A stretch of DNA of 64,000 nucleotides from Stentor coeruleus (GCA_001970955.1 MPUH01000119.1:1-64000); one strand, 5' to 3'; positions 20,308 to 32,125 are shown, numbered from the stretch's first letter. Notes: a model not told the origin generated them from the sequence alone. Made by a program: numbers and translations.

Positions 20308-21095
20308 TTTTAACTTTTTTAATAGGATTTATACTATGAATATATGCAAATTTAATCTATCAATGAATTTTATTTATAGAATTCGATGTTTTTTATGACA
20401 TCTTAGAAGTCAATCAATTCACAAGTTATAAATACTTAGCAAATCTGCTTAAAATCAAGGAAATCATTAGAAATATGGGAGAAAAAAGAGTAATTATTAT
20501 AGTTTAAAGACTAATCAAATTGTTAAGAATTATATAATGTATAATAAAAATAAGTAAAAAATATATAAAAGACTATATAAAAGGAAAATACATCATAAAT
20601 AAGTAAAAAATATATAAAAGACTATATAAAAGGAAAATACATCATTCTAAACTAAAATTATATAAAAAAAATTAATTTATACCTAAAGAAACTTAAAAAA
20701 TCGTAAAAAAAAATCTCCAAGCATAAAGAAAATATAAAATTATCAATTTAAATATAAACTGTAATTATTAGTAAATATATGATATATGATAGTTAAATTT
20801 TGGGTTTTAGTGTATATGATTTTGTATTTTATATATAAACCACTTTATATTATCATTTTTTTTATACATAAACTGATATTGATATTATGATATAAAACTA
20901 CAACATATAAAAAAACCAATTATATAAATCAGTGTATATTTTTCTTTTATACGTCTATAACTTATAATAATTATCAATATAATATTAAATACTTTTATTG
21001 GATAATACACTGATTTTGTATTAGATAATGATAAACTTTCCTTGTTGTAGATAGTAAAGTGTAAGATATTTAAATAATATTAACGGAATTTTTAA
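20308..21095. other. AT-rich non-coding stretch
   Basis: Very AT-rich, both strands. Apart from the 49-bp tandem duplication listed separately, nothing seen. Confidence 0.5.
20551..20648. repeat. 49-bp perfect tandem duplication
   Basis: Copies at 20551-20599 and 20600-20648, essentially identical, with no N between. Non-coding, AT-rich. Confidence 0.85.
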
Positions 21096-22124
21096 ATGAA
21101 AAAATCGATTCACGAGATTTGTCTAACTGCAGTTAATAGTTCATCAAGTCCAAACCTGCATTGCCATGTTAAACGCAATATAAGTCCTTTGGTAAGGCTT
21201 TCACAACAAAAAGGATTATCTCAGTACACTAAAGAGATCATGTCTTCTGCTATCAAAGCTATAAATGTAGATAAGCGATATTCAATTTTAACAGTCCCCA
21301 GAACACCCTGTAGAATCCAAAACACAAGCAAAGACCTGATCACATATCCTAGCAGCAAGCTAGAAATAAGTGACAACCTAAGTACAGCAGGGACAACCGA
21401 TACAAACAGAACAGCCGGCCAAGTAGGTGTTAACAACAAAATGAACTTGCAAAAAAAGTGTTGTCGTATACGAAGCGGATATCGTTTCCGTAAAAATCCT
21501 AATCAAGAAAACCTCAAATTAGCCTTAGAAGAAATCGCTAAAAACCCCCCAAAGCGTGCTTTTCTAATTGAAAGGTCAAACACCCAAGAACCTCAACCAG
21601 AAAAAAAATCTGACATCGAAGTCTTACTAACAAGTCAAGGAAATGAGTTTCTAAACATAAAAAACTCAAAAAAAACAAAAAAACGTATATCCACAAAGTC
21701 CCAAGAGCCATCAAAAACCCAAAACCAAAGCAATTTATCTATTCAGCCTAATGAAAAAGATGAAGATAACCAGTCACAAATATCAGACCCAAGCCCAGTC
21801 CGTAAAAGGAAATCTTCAAATGATGATTTCTCTAAATCCTCACAAAAAAAACTTAAAAAACTTACTAAAAACCCAAGCAGTAAATTTAAGTTTTATACAA
21901 GTAGTAAAGCTGGAAAGGAGTTCTTAGATAAACATCCTGATAAAAGCTTAATTCTTGATTTCGCTTATGAAGATGCTACACCATTAAACAATATTTCAAT
22001 AAACAAAAGTTTTTATGACTATCGACAGGAGTCTTTAAAAATCCTCAAAGACACATCATCATTTGCTAATAAAATTATGAAAGGCATCCGATGTCCAGGG
22101 AGAATTAAAAAGTGCTATTTTTAA
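21096..22124 (+). CDS. Basic, disordered protein, unknown function
   Basis: 342 residues, rich in Lys, Ser, Asn, Gln. Basic clusters at about residue 190-200 (KKTKKRI), about 232-237 (PVRKRK) and about 248-255 (SQKKLKKL) look like nuclear localisation signals. CCRIRSGYRFRK sits near 127. It ends RIKKCYF, which is not a CaaX box. A nuclear, possibly chromatin-linked role is a guess from composition only. Confidence 0.7.
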   Translation: MKKSIHEICLTAVNSSSSPNLHCHVKRNISPLVRLSQQKGLSQYTKEIMSSAIKAINVDKRYSILTVPRTPCRIQNTSKDLITYPSSKLEISDNLSTAGTTDTNRTAGQVGVNNKMNLQKKCCRIRSGYRFRKNPNQENLKLALEEIAKNPPKRAFLIERSNTQEPQPEKKSDIEVLLTSQGNEFLNIKNSKKTKKRISTKSQEPSKTQNQSNLSIQPNEKDEDNQSQISDPSPVRKRKSSNDDFSKSSQKKLKKLTKNPSSKFKFYTSSKAGKEFLDKHPDKSLILDFAYEDATPLNNISINKSFYDYRQESLKILKDTSSFANKIMKGIRCPGRIKKCYF

Positions 22125-22485
22125 TCATATAAATACATTTGAAAAAAAAATAGATAAAAGTGAAATTTTTTATTTATACATGCAGAAAATAAATTTTATT
22201 AGCTTTAGTAATAGTTTATAATAATAAAATCTGATAATGTATTTATATCTTCAATAGTAAAAATTTACATAACAACTTGGATTAACTTTAAAATCATTTT
22301 TTTTATGAAAATAAAATATGTGTTGATAGAATAACCCTTTAACATATTCTTAATATTCTTCCACATTCCTCTTTACAAAAATCAATTTTATTTATCATAT
22401 CCAAACCTATCTCACAACTTATCTTATCTTAAAATTTTCTAATCCAAAAAAGAATAATTTCATCTCAATAACATACAAATTAATA
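22125..22485. other. Intergenic, A/C-rich at right
   Basis: Nothing coding. 22330-22450 is C-rich and nearly G-free on the top strand. Confidence 0.5.
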
Positions 22486-25223
22486 ATGGAATTCAAAAAC
22501 ATCCTCGAATCAGTAAGCAAAGTAAAAAGGACCTTACAAGATAAACGAAAACAAAGCGCTGACTCAAGATCAATATCCCCAAACACGCCAAATCCTTCAT
22601 CCTTGCAAAGCTTTTCCAACAAAAAGTCTTGTAATTTTCATGAAAATTTTAAAACGGTATCTGATTCTTCTAACCCCAATTTATATCAAAATCATTATAA
22701 TAAACATCCATTTGATATACCAACAAATAGAAATCAGCTTATTGACAAATACAATAATTGGAAATGCCCACTTCCAAGGTCGAAATCAAGGCAAAAAAGT
22801 TATAAAATTGATTCTGCTGAACTTATTGGCCTGTGTCTGAAAAAGCTTATTAAAAAGTACTTTTTAGAGATAAGACAAACAGGAGAAAAAGATAAAATCA
22901 TAGGAAAAAAACATGATTTAGGGAAATTTCCTAGAGGGAGAAGCGCAAGTGAAGCTAAAAATAGTTTGGATTTAAACTTTTTTGACAGGAAAGAAATGGT
23001 TAAGAATGAGACAAGCAAATGCTTGAAAGATAAGGCTCCTTATAGGATTTTAGCACCTTTGATTTGTTATTGTTTGAAAGTTTTGGCTAATAAAAATTTA
23101 CAGGCTGCTTTTGCTAAGATACAAAAGTATGGCAATTGTAGTGTTAGGAAAACTTTTATGACAAAGATGAAGTTGGTTTTGTTTTCGAGGCTTAGAAGTG
23201 TTGTGAAGAGTGTGGTTAAACCAACCCGGGCTTTTGAGGAAAACATGAGAGACTTGGAGATGAATACGCCTAAGTTTTATAAATATCCTAAGAGGGATAT
23301 TGAAGGTTTGTTAGGTTCTGAGAGGAATTTAAGAAAATATTCTAAGGGTGATCTTGGTATAGCTTTTGCTGAGAGGAAATTCTCATCTCCAAGTCTAGAT
23401 CGTTCGGTAACCCCAGGGAGAATTGTTAAAACTACTGCAATCCGGGCTCATGAGTTGGAAAAAAGCAAAATATCTGATAACGAAAACACCGAGCACAATC
23501 CAACATTTGGTCCTGAAACCGAGACTTCAATCCTATCAATAAAAAACCTTCAAAACCAAACCGACTTCAAAACCCTTGAAGCCCATAACTTTTCAAACCT
23601 TCACAAGTCCAACGATCTTCTAATCCCATCAAAAACCACAACAATAAACTCTCTCAACACAAGCACAAGAAAAAGCCTAGCAGAAAACATTTCTCTTCTA
23701 ACAAACTCAGCAAATAAATCTAAAAACCCATCAAAATCCTATAAAACACTCATGAGCTTCGACATTTCCCCAATAAAACTCAATCAAATAACTTTATCAG
23801 AAACCACCAACGTTGTAGAAGATACATGGAACCAAAGCCATATAGAAATAGCAGAAAACTACGAAGAAATGAGCCTTAAAAGCTTTGTCCAAAACGAAAA
23901 CTACACAATTTTCGACAAAGAAAGTTCAATAATAAAAAACTTTTCTATAGAAAAAAACCAATCTTTGAAATACTGGGCAAATCAGCATAAAACTCATAGA
24001 CCAAATCTAGGGAAATATGAAGAATCATTTATAAGGTCACAAAGTCAAAATACAACCAGGGTGTTAGGGTGTNTTTGAAATACTGGGCAAATCAGCATAA
24101 AACTCATAGACCAAATCAAGGGAAATATGAAGAATCATTTATAAGGTCACAAAGTCAAAATACAACCAGGGTGTTAGGGTGTAACGATACAGCTAAGAAA
24201 AAAAGACTTAATTTTATTTCAAGACTAGAAATTCTTAGTAGGTTAGAAGATGTATTTTCTGATAAAATGCTTTTGGAATATAAAAGGTTTATGAGTAATA
24301 TGTGGATAATAAGCTATGAAGAAGCTTTGAAAAAAGTTGTAAGAATTTTTGGTTTGATGCTGTTGAAAATATGGGTGGATATCAAAAGAGTTAAACCTAG
24401 GAAAAAACTTATTGAGTCGATGTGGAAAGTATATAATTGGCTAGAAAAGAAAGATTACAAACTAAAAACAATGTCAATAATAAAATGGACTGTTTGGGTA
24501 AAAGGACGAATTACTATAGAAAAACAACAGAAATCTTCAATTAAAAGTTATAACTGGGACTTATATAAATACCAGAATATCAAAACCTTAAAACCAAAAA
24601 ACATCGAAATGGTTTTCTATATAAAAACTTTAGCCGACTTTTTACATAAAAAAATCCTCTTAAGACTATCTTCTTCCTTCCTCACAATAAAAACATTACA
24701 TTATACTCATAGTCCGGGGATTATAAAAAACATATACCCAGACCTGAAAAAAGCCCATTTTTTACAAAGAAAATATGACAGTTTTATCTACAAAATCAGA
24801 GGTATTTTAGATTTAAGACTTATAATCATATCATCGTTTATATACACAAATCGATATGCCAAAATGTTTAATGTTATCCAAAAAAACACTAAAAATACTA
24901 TAAAAAATTATATTGAATATTGGAAATTTATAGCAAGACAAAAGAAAATCTCAAAACCTTTTTTAACCCTTACAAGCTTTTGTGAAATTATTAGTAGGAA
25001 AACTTTTCCATATTTCTGGCATGCATGGAAATGCTTGAAAAATGTTGATATGGCCAGACAGAAGGTTAGACAAAAAATGATGATGAGGAAATGTATTGAT
25101 AATTGGCAGAAAAATACGATATTAAGATCAGATAAATGGATTGAAGGGTTTTATGTATGGAGATCTTGTTTAAGAGTGGAAAGGATGAGAAAACTTAAGG
25201 ATTATAAAATAATTTTTAGTTAA
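22486..25223 (+). CDS. Large basic helical protein, possibly Sfi1-like; split by assembly join
   Basis: As written the frame breaks at the N at 24073, but the 109 bp on each side are duplicates. Counting them once gives one frame of about 875 residues. The N-terminal half (about 1-500) is Ser/Asn/Lys-rich and disordered. The C-terminal third is helical with tryptophans at spaced intervals (MWKVYNWLEKK, IIKWTVWVKGR, FWHAWKCLKN, CIDNWQKN, FYVWRSCLRVER), recalling centrin-binding Sfi1 repeats, used in the contractile fibres of heterotrichs. The repeat spacing is irregular, so this is only a suggestion. The two copies differ at least once (GGTCTAGG-like versus CAAGGG at about 24017 and 24117), encoding Leu or Gln. 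Confidence 0.65.
23964..24182. repeat. Assembly join with duplicated 109-bp flank
   Basis: N at 24073; copies at 23964-24072 and 24074-24182. The left copy stops exactly at AGGGTGTTAGGGTGT, which is in register with the heterotrich telomere repeat TGTTAGGG. Confidence 0.85.
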
Positions 25224-25993
25224 AATTATGAGTTTTTTGATAGGAAAAATGGTGGGTAATGAAGAAGGTGCTATGGAGGATTTTGGAAGAAATTTTTGAT
25301 AGTTTGGAGATTTTAATGAATAAGTAATTGTTTTAGGGTTTGGCTCTTGGGTAGAGATCATGAGGATTTTTGTGCGGGAATATATGAAAGTGGTTGTGAA
25401 ACTAGGCAATTTTGGGAGTGGTTTTAATTATTTAGTTTTTACTTTTGAAGACTTTTTTGAGATTATCATCTTCATTTTTTATTATTATTTAGGATATCTT
25501 CTGCTGTTGAGTTACCAGCATATTATCATAGTATGAAATTATTGATCAGATATTAAAAAATAGTTAAAAGTTATGTAAAATTGATATATATGTATTATTA
25601 AAAACATTTATAAGTCTTTTGTTCATCATTTTTATGATATATCGGCATTTTTATCACAATTAAATAATAAACTGGGTTAAAGTCATAAAAGAAGTGCCAA
25701 TTTCCTATATCATCTCCTTCCCAAAACACATCAATACAATTTCCAATCTTCAAAATTTATCCACACCCAATAATCTCCTATCATACCCTTCTTTCTTTTT
25801 AAAACCTTCCCCCAGCAAAATAAACATGCTTTTAAATATGATATTTCTATACATCCTCAATTACTAATCCACAAAAAAATCAACCCTACTCAAACCGATA
25901 CCAAAACAGCAATTTTTCTTCAAAAACTCATAATTTCTAGCCCAAAAACACCCAAAGTTTTCAGTTAATCAAATAATTCTAATAAATAATTAC
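25224..25993. other. Intergenic with G-rich to C-rich switch
   Basis: G-rich at 25230-25440, neutral, then C-rich at 25690-25980; 25741-25800 has 19 C and no G by my count. No gene seen. Confidence 0.6.
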
Positions 25994-26953
25994 ATGGAAT
26001 CAGACGATTTTGACAATTCTAGTTCATGGATCTCAACTAAAGCTCTTCGTGAAGCTGCAGACATAAAAAAAGCAGTTAAATCCACATTTCACCATAAGTC
26101 AGCAAGTGTGCTACCACCCACATCTCAAATATTAACCATCCCTCCAATAACCATTGAAATCCCTTCATCTAATCAGCCAAAACTAGCCCATCATCGTTAT
26201 AATACCACATGTCTAGATAATATCCAGTCTCCTCGGCCTACTGGAAACGAATTTTCCTTTACAGAAAAAAAATACCAACAACAAATTTCCCGTCTGAATG
26301 AAGAGATCCAAATCCTCAGTGATCAACTCAAACAAGCTAATGAAATAATATCCCAATTGTCACAGAAAATAAACGAACAAATCTCTAAACATACACTTCA
26401 TCTACAAGCTCTTCAAGAACGTCATGAACAAAAACTCAAACGCTGCCATCAAGAAATTGAATTCCTTATCTCATCTTCTGAAAACTATAGAAACAACGAA
26501 ATTGATAAACTTTCTGAAAAACATAAACTTGAGTTATCAAAGCAACAAGAATTTTTCGAAAACAAAATTTTACAACAGGGACAGGATTACTTAGAAGAAC
26601 TGAATAAACGTGAAAATGACCATAAAAACCAAATGCTTATGGTCAGAAGATATTTTATTGATATGATGACTGATATGAAAACTAAGTTTTTAGAAGAACT
26701 TGAGTATATTCAGAATAAATATAAAAACAAGATTTATTTTATAAGGAATTTACAAAGAAAAAGTGGAGGGTGTGAAGTTGATGAGGAAGGAAGTACAGTT
26801 GGAGAAATGGATTTTGAAAGGACTAGACAAAAGGAACATGGTTTTTCAGAAGAAAGCTCAGCTTGTAGTAAGGATCAGATACTACTGAAAATACCCCAGG
26901 GTCAAAATGATATTGATTCTAGTATTATGCAGTTGTTAAGCCAGTTGAAGTAA
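25994..26953 (+). CDS. Coiled-coil protein
   Basis: 319 residues. The N-terminus (1-95) is Ser/Pro/Thr-rich and disordered. About 96-255 is one long coiled coil (FSFTEKKYQQQISRLNEEIQ onward) rich in Glu, Gln, Lys. The C-terminal tail is acidic. A structural, cytoskeletal or basal-body role would fit, but nothing specific is recognised. Confidence 0.7.
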   Translation: MESDDFDNSSSWISTKALREAADIKKAVKSTFHHKSASVLPPTSQILTIPPITIEIPSSNQPKLAHHRYNTTCLDNIQSPRPTGNEFSFTEKKYQQQISRLNEEIQILSDQLKQANEIISQLSQKINEQISKHTLHLQALQERHEQKLKRCHQEIEFLISSSENYRNNEIDKLSEKHKLELSKQQEFFENKILQQGQDYLEELNKRENDHKNQMLMVRRYFIDMMTDMKTKFLEELEYIQNKYKNKIYFIRNLQRKSGGCEVDEEGSTVGEMDFERTRQKEHGFSEESSACSKDQILLKIPQGQNDIDSSIMQLLSQLK

Positions 26954-27425
26954 TTTCTATATAGTGTCAGTCTTGAAAGCTGCTAGTTTTAATAATTTAT
27001 ATATTTATTTTTGATACAGGTTTTTGTATGTGTTTTTTATATTATTAAAAGTAAGGTATAAAAATGATGGACTTTTTATATAGTTTCTTGCAAATAATAA
27101 TAAATATGCGTTTTTTTTTATTATCTTTATTTGCGATTCTGAGAATTTTCTTATGTAATAATCTATATCACATTATCTTAATATAAAACCTTAGGTTAAA
27201 TTTATCTTTAACTTTTATAATATCAAATTCTCCACCTAACTACCTTCACCATATCATCTAAATAAATCATCAAAAAAACCTAAAAAAATCTGAAACCCCA
27301 TCTTATCATATAATTTATCCTAACCTTATCCTATCTTAAAATCATATAATCATAATTACAAATCCTGTCAAATCTTAAAACCTTCTACCACTAATCTGAT
27401 TATCTATGTTTTCATAATTTAATAA
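26954..27425. other. Intergenic, A/C-rich at right
   Basis: AT-rich, then C-rich and G-poor at 27220-27410. No gene or RNA seen. Confidence 0.5.
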
Positions 27426-28568
27426 ATGGGAAGTTGTTGTTCTACTAAGCCATACACAAATATCGAGAAATACATCTCCACAAAACTAACCGAAGCAATT
27501 GAAAAAAATGCAGTTGACAAAATACGAGAACTTATAATAAAATACACTTCAGCAACAATAAATAAAGAACCATTACTTAACATAAACCAAGCCATAGTTA
27601 AAATCTACAGCCACGACATGAATGCTTTGGGTTATGCACTTTTCTTAGGTTATACTGAATCCTTTGCTGTAATCCTCGAACTCGGTAAAGCAAAACTGTC
27701 AATCATGAGTAAATTCTATGCGAATCTATGCAAAAGACCTATTGATATTATATGCGAATTGGGTCATAGACAGCTTCTAGAGTTTTATATGCCTTTTTAT
27801 CTTGGTAAAAATGATGAAATCGAAGAATCAGACTCAGATTCTTTATCCTTAAGTTTTTCTAGGTCAAAAAACACAAAATCTCATATTAACGAAAAAAGCA
27901 AATCTTTAATGCCAATGAGTACAATGTCTCCACTACATCGAGCAACAGAAAAAGGCCGTTTGGGTATAGTTCAATTTATATGGGAATATTTTCATAATCG
28001 TACACCTCCTAAAGAATTTAATATACATCATCAAGATGAATATACAGGAGATAATTGTGCACTTATATCATGTAAAACAGGTAATCTTGAACTTATGAGA
28101 TACTTATTTGAGACCTGTAAAGCTGATTTTCATATTTTCAATAAAAGGAAAGAAAATGCTATACAGGTATTAGCTGTATGGTCTAAGAAAAAGAAACAGA
28201 AAAGGTTTAAAGAATGTTTTAGATATGCTATTGAGAATATAGGTGTTGATTATACTTATGAGTTTGAAGAAACCCTTTTAGTTTTAGAGGATAAATCAAT
28301 TGTCGCGTATTTGGAAGAGAAATTGAAATATGATGGGATTTCGATTAGTAAAAGTAGGATTGATGAGAAATATTCGATTAGTAAGAATAGAGTACCGGTT
28401 TCAATGGATCCAGCTTTGGAGATTAAGTTGAGTAAGGTTAGAGGGACGAGGTTCAATTTTCAAGAACTTTTTAAGGAAGAACTGGAGGACTCGCAGCAGG
28501 AACTCTCATCAATCAGCGAACAGGATGTTCAGAGTTTTAGCAATTTGACTATTATGGAAGGAAAATAA
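27426..28568 (+). CDS. Lipid-anchored ankyrin-repeat-like protein
   Basis: 380 residues. It starts MGSCCS: Gly2 with Ser6 is a typical N-myristoylation signal and Cys4/Cys5 are likely palmitoylated, so it probably sits at the plasma membrane. Ankyrin-like repeats: MNALGYALFLGYTESFAVIL (about 60-80), MSPLHRATEKGRLGIVQFIW (about 166-186), NCALISCKTGNLELMRYLF (about 209-227). A Ser/Asp-rich linker covers about 135-160. The C-terminal 80 residues are charged. Its 3' end faces a minus-strand gene 11 bp away. Confidence 0.75.
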   Translation: MGSCCSTKPYTNIEKYISTKLTEAIEKNAVDKIRELIIKYTSATINKEPLLNINQAIVKIYSHDMNALGYALFLGYTESFAVILELGKAKLSIMSKFYANLCKRPIDIICELGHRQLLEFYMPFYLGKNDEIEESDSDSLSLSFSRSKNTKSHINEKSKSLMPMSTMSPLHRATEKGRLGIVQFIWEYFHNRTPPKEFNIHHQDEYTGDNCALISCKTGNLELMRYLFETCKADFHIFNKRKENAIQVLAVWSKKKKQKRFKECFRYAIENIGVDYTYEFEETLLVLEDKSIVAYLEEKLKYDGISISKSRIDEKYSISKNRVPVSMDPALEIKLSKVRGTRFNFQELFKEELEDSQQELSSISEQDVQSFSNLTIMEGK

Positions 28569-28579
28569 TGAAAAAATAA

Positions 28580-29631
28580 TTAACTGGAATACTTAATCTT
28601 CTTATTCGACTTAAGCATCATCTTCAAAGGGTCAATAAAAGCTGAAAAAGTATCNTAAGGTAAATTATCTTGAAAAAAATGTGCTACTTAATCTTCTTAT
28701 TCGACTTAAGCATCATCTTCAAAGGGTCAATAAAAGCTGAAAAAGTATCCCGTGGTGCTGATAATGTTTTACTCTGTAAACATAACATACTTGTATTATA
28801 CCCCTCAGAATTATCTATTTTCATNTCCCGTGGTGCTGATAATGTTTTACTCTGTAAACATAACATACTTGTATTATACCCCTCAGAATTATCTATTTTC
28901 ATATCCTGTTCTTTTTTTATATTATTCTTACTCTTCTTAACTTTTTCTTCATTTTCACCCCACAATAAATCCCTCTCTTCTTTATTAATCATAAAATTTG
29001 ATAAGCATTTTATAACACAATTCCTATGTGGACATAAAAGTTTCCCTCCAACAGTTTTAGAAATCGACACTACAATATTAAGTTTACAACATTTGCTTAC
29101 AGGAGCCCCACCACCAAAACACACAACATTATAAATCCCTTCAAAATCATTTGAAAAATACTTGAAAATTGATTGATCTGGATTGAAATCTAATGCTGAG
29201 ATTGATAAAGATTTTAATATATCAATTTTGGGTATATCAAATATTTTTTTACCTAAATTGATTCTTGAATTCATTAAATAACTTGGTAAATCTAGTTTGC
29301 CTTTAAGGGAATTTACATCTAATGAAGTTTCTCTAAGGTTTTTTAGATTATCTGGGGATTGACGTATTGTGTTTAAGGCTGCGGTACGATTTCTTAGTTT
29401 GGCTGAACAGAAACTGTGTGATCGGCGGGTTTCTTCTGAGGGTGGTAGGAGGAGAAATTCTTTTTTAACTTCGATTTTTGATTTTAGAGGCTCTTGGGAG
29501 GATTTTAAACATTTTTTTATCACGATGTGCTTGTAGATTGGAGATTTACGCTTAACTTTTATACTTGCAAGTTGCTTTTGTCTGTTGATGAAGGATTCAG
29601 AAAGGTTATTCCATTCGTTTGACATATTCAT
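28580..29631 (-). CDS. Uncharacterised basic protein with Cys cluster; two assembly joins inside
   Basis: The N at 28825 lies between in-frame duplicates (28748-28824 / 28826-28902), and a second N at 28655 near the 3' end lies between others. Counted once, the protein is about 290 residues. Lys/Ser-rich N-terminus; then GIYNVVCFGGGAPVSKCCKL and LLCPHRNCVIKCLSNF, a possible small metal-binding cluster. Depending on which copy is real, the end is KSNKKIK or KSNKKIKYSS (stop at 28580-28582). I favour the latter since it joins the neighbouring gene without a gap. Family not recognised. Confidence 0.6.
28593..28902. repeat. Two assembly joins with duplicated flanks
   Basis: N at 28655 with about 62 bp repeated (about 28593-28654 and again from about 28686), and N at 28825 with 77 bp repeated (28748-28824, 28826-28902). 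The tails of the first pair differ, suggesting two alleles or a mis-joined end. Confidence 0.8.
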
Positions 29632-30386
29632 ATGAAGATTTTGTATATGGTTATGGATATGATGAAGATGTGGGAGTTAGAGAATTTTTTTTACAGGTTT
29701 GAGGAATTTAGCGAAGAGAAGGATAAGATTTTAGTTAAGATAGGATTGAGTTTTTGGTATTGAAGTTATGTTTTTTGAGAAATTTGTTAAGTGGGGTTAA
29801 TGAGGATTAATAAGAAAAATGTTGTTATAGGATGNGTTAAGTGGGGTTAATGAGGATTAATAAGAAAAATGTTGTTATAGGATGATGATGTATGGAATAT
29901 TAGATTTTTTAATTTTTTAGTAATTGGGAGTTTTATAGTATTTGATTTAAGATAAGAATAATGCTTAAGATTGATTTGTAATTAAAATAATATGTTAATT
30001 AATTCATATAGAGATTATTGCTATTTTTACTGACTAAGGATGCTATTGTAAAAAAAAGTATGAGCATTAATCATATTCCAATATAAAAAATCATCCAATT
30101 TCACAGTTTTACAATTAAAAGTAAATTAAAGTCTTAATATCAAGCCTCCAATTAAAAACCATTGAACTCTAAAACTAAAATTAAATGTCAATATCTACAT
30201 AAAATCCATTTCACACAAAATCAATAATATAATATCCTAATAAAGTCATCATAATCAAAACTTAATCATATTCAATCAACCTCCCACTATAAATCTTCAA
30301 TTTTATATATTTTCTAACCATTTGTTTATATTTAAAACTGTGGAAAAAATTCTTTCATAATTCTAAAGAAATAATTAGCAATTAAC
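29632..30386. other. Intergenic with join at 29835
   Basis: G-rich at left, C-rich at 30080-30310. N at 29835 separates identical 49-bp copies (29786-29834, 29836-29884). From about 30065 the DNA repeats sequence at about 31361, the edge of the ML tandem duplication. Confidence 0.7.
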
Positions 30387-30839
30387 TTATGAGATAGTAT
30401 AAGAAAACTGCCAACAGCATATATGAACACCTGCAGTAATTTGAATATTGGTTAAATAGCTTCCAGCTTCATTAGGAAATACCACAGCCATTTTAAAAAT
30501 TACCTCATCTCCAGTTGGATAGCTTTGATTTATATCAACAGGGTCATAGTTCCAAACCATACTGTTATAACAAGTTCCAAGGACGATTTCTTGTACAAAA
30601 GTCCCTTGGACAAACACTCCAGTCATAGTTAAAGTCCCGGACATGCCTGGAGTTGGAGGCCATGGATTTGCATCAACTCCAGAAATCTTATAAACGTTGG
30701 ATGCACCACAGTTCGACCCTACTGCTTGGGATAAGTATGGGTTTGATAGTGAATTAAGTGTTATTTGAAGATCTGAAGGTGATAATAATGATAGAGGTTC
30801 AGAACTTGTAAGTGATAGAAAGGTTAATAAAATCAACAT
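30387..30839 (-). CDS. Secreted ML-like lipid-binding protein (tandem copy 1)
   Basis: 150 residues; signal peptide about 1-14 (MLILLTFLSLTSSE). Mature part: VGSNCGASNVYKISGVDANP, WPPTPG, TGDEVIFKMAVVFPNEAGSY, and HICCW near the end. Very like the protein at 31682 and more distantly like 19852. Shared cysteines and the P-PP-PG and P-G-Y patterns point to the ML/NPC2 fold. It is part of a tandem duplication of about 1.3 kb that also includes its 3' flank. Confidence 0.65.
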   Translation of the reverse strand: MLILLTFLSLTSSEPLSLLSPSDLQITLNSLSNPYLSQAVGSNCGASNVYKISGVDANPWPPTPGMSGTLTMTGVFVQGTFVQEIVLGTCYNSMVWNYDPVDINQSYPTGDEVIFKMAVVFPNEAGSYLTNIQITAGVHICCWQFSYTIS

Positions 30840-31059
30840 TTTTTTATTAGAAAAAAATGCAAACTGTATTTTTAGAAATATAAGTATATGGGTTTCTAGG
30901 TTGAAGTTTAAAATCTAATGAATTTATTTTCAATTGAAAACTCTAAGTTTTTGGATGAGTTAATATTTTTTGCTAATGTTTGCACTTTATTACTAATTAG
31001 GTTTAATTAAAACCCTCTCATAAGAGAAAATGTGCTTAGTTTTACTTACCTTAACGTTT

Positions 31060-31397
31060 ATTAAACATATATTTCTTCCTTAATAAACATATCAGTTTTC
31101 ACTGTACTAATAATAATAATTTTAGGACACTCATAGCAGTAATAAAGCATCTGATACTCCAACACAATCATAAACTAAATATTTTCCTTGATTGCTTTTG
31201 AAATCCCATTTGTCACAGATTCTCACAAGAGCACAAGATTTCACATAGCTATCAAAAATCATATATCTTCCATCCTCACACATTTTCCCTATAGATATCT
31301 CAGATTGCTTAAGATGCATAATCAGGTCTGAATGGTGTTTGGCAATTTTATTAGATATATAATCATATCCCAACACAAAAAAATCATCCAATTTCAC
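31060..31397 (-). pseudogene. Decayed PHF5A copy
   Basis: 31131-31350 translates to AKHHSDLIMHLKQSEISIGK, then [25 protein letters not shown]: clearly PHF5A, but most zinc-binding cysteines are changed (CRKQ to HLKQ, CDEC to CDKW), a piece around CEQCDGRC is shortened, and the 3' third is scrambled. The flank at 30996-31058 repeats 33062-33124, just past the SmE stop, so the duplicated block began there. The intact gene is at 33121-33453. Confidence 0.85.
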
Positions 31398-31681
31398 AGT
31401 TTTACAATTAAAATCTTAATATCTAACCTCACATTAGAAATCCATATTATCATATTGAACTCTAAAACTAAAATGTCAATATTTACATAAAATCCATTTC
31501 ACAAAAATCAACATTATAATATCCAAGTAAATCCCATAATAATTAATACATAATCACATTTAATCAACCTCCTCACTATAAATCTTAAATTATATAAATA
31601 TTTTTTTTCTAACCATTTGTTTATATTTAAAACTGTTGAAAATACTCCTTCATACTCCTAAAGAAATTATTAGCTATTAAC

Positions 31682-32125
31682 TTATGAGATATTATAAGAA
31701 AACTGCCAACAACATATATGAACACCTGCAGTAATTTGAATATTGCTTATATAGCTTCCAGCTTCATTAGGAAATGTCACAATCATTTCAAATTGTACCT
31801 CAGCTCCAGTTGGATAGCTTTTATTTATATCAACAGGGTCGTAATTCCAAACCATACCATTATAACAAGTTCCAAGGACGATTTCTTGTACAAAAGTCCC
31901 TTGAACAAACAACCCAACCATAGTTAAAAGAGCGGTCATGCCTGGAGTTGGAGGCCATGGATTTACATCAACTCCATAAATCTGATAAATGTTAGATGCA
32001 CCACAGTTTGACCCTACTGCTTGGGATAAGTATGGGTTTGATAATGAATTAGGTGTTGTTTGAAGATCTAGTGATGATAAAGGCTCGGAACTTGTAAGCG
32101 ATAGAAGGATTAAAAAAACCAACAT
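31682..32125 (-). CDS. Secreted ML-like lipid-binding protein (tandem copy 2)
   Basis: 147 residues; signal peptide about 1-13. Almost the same as the 30387 product: VGSNCGASNIYQIYGVDVNP, WPPTPG, VQGTFVQEIVLGTCYN, FPNEAGSYISN, HICCW. Both copies share upstream sequence (for example AAGTATATGGGTTTCTAGGT), so they probably share a promoter type. Function inferred as for the other two. Confidence 0.65.
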   Translation of the reverse strand: MLVFLILLSLTSSEPLSSLDLQTTPNSLSNPYLSQAVGSNCGASNIYQIYGVDVNPWPPTPGMTALLTMVGLFVQGTFVQEIVLGTCYNGMVWNYDPVDINKSYPTGAEVQFEMIVTFPNEAGSYISNIQITAGVHICCWQFSYNIS

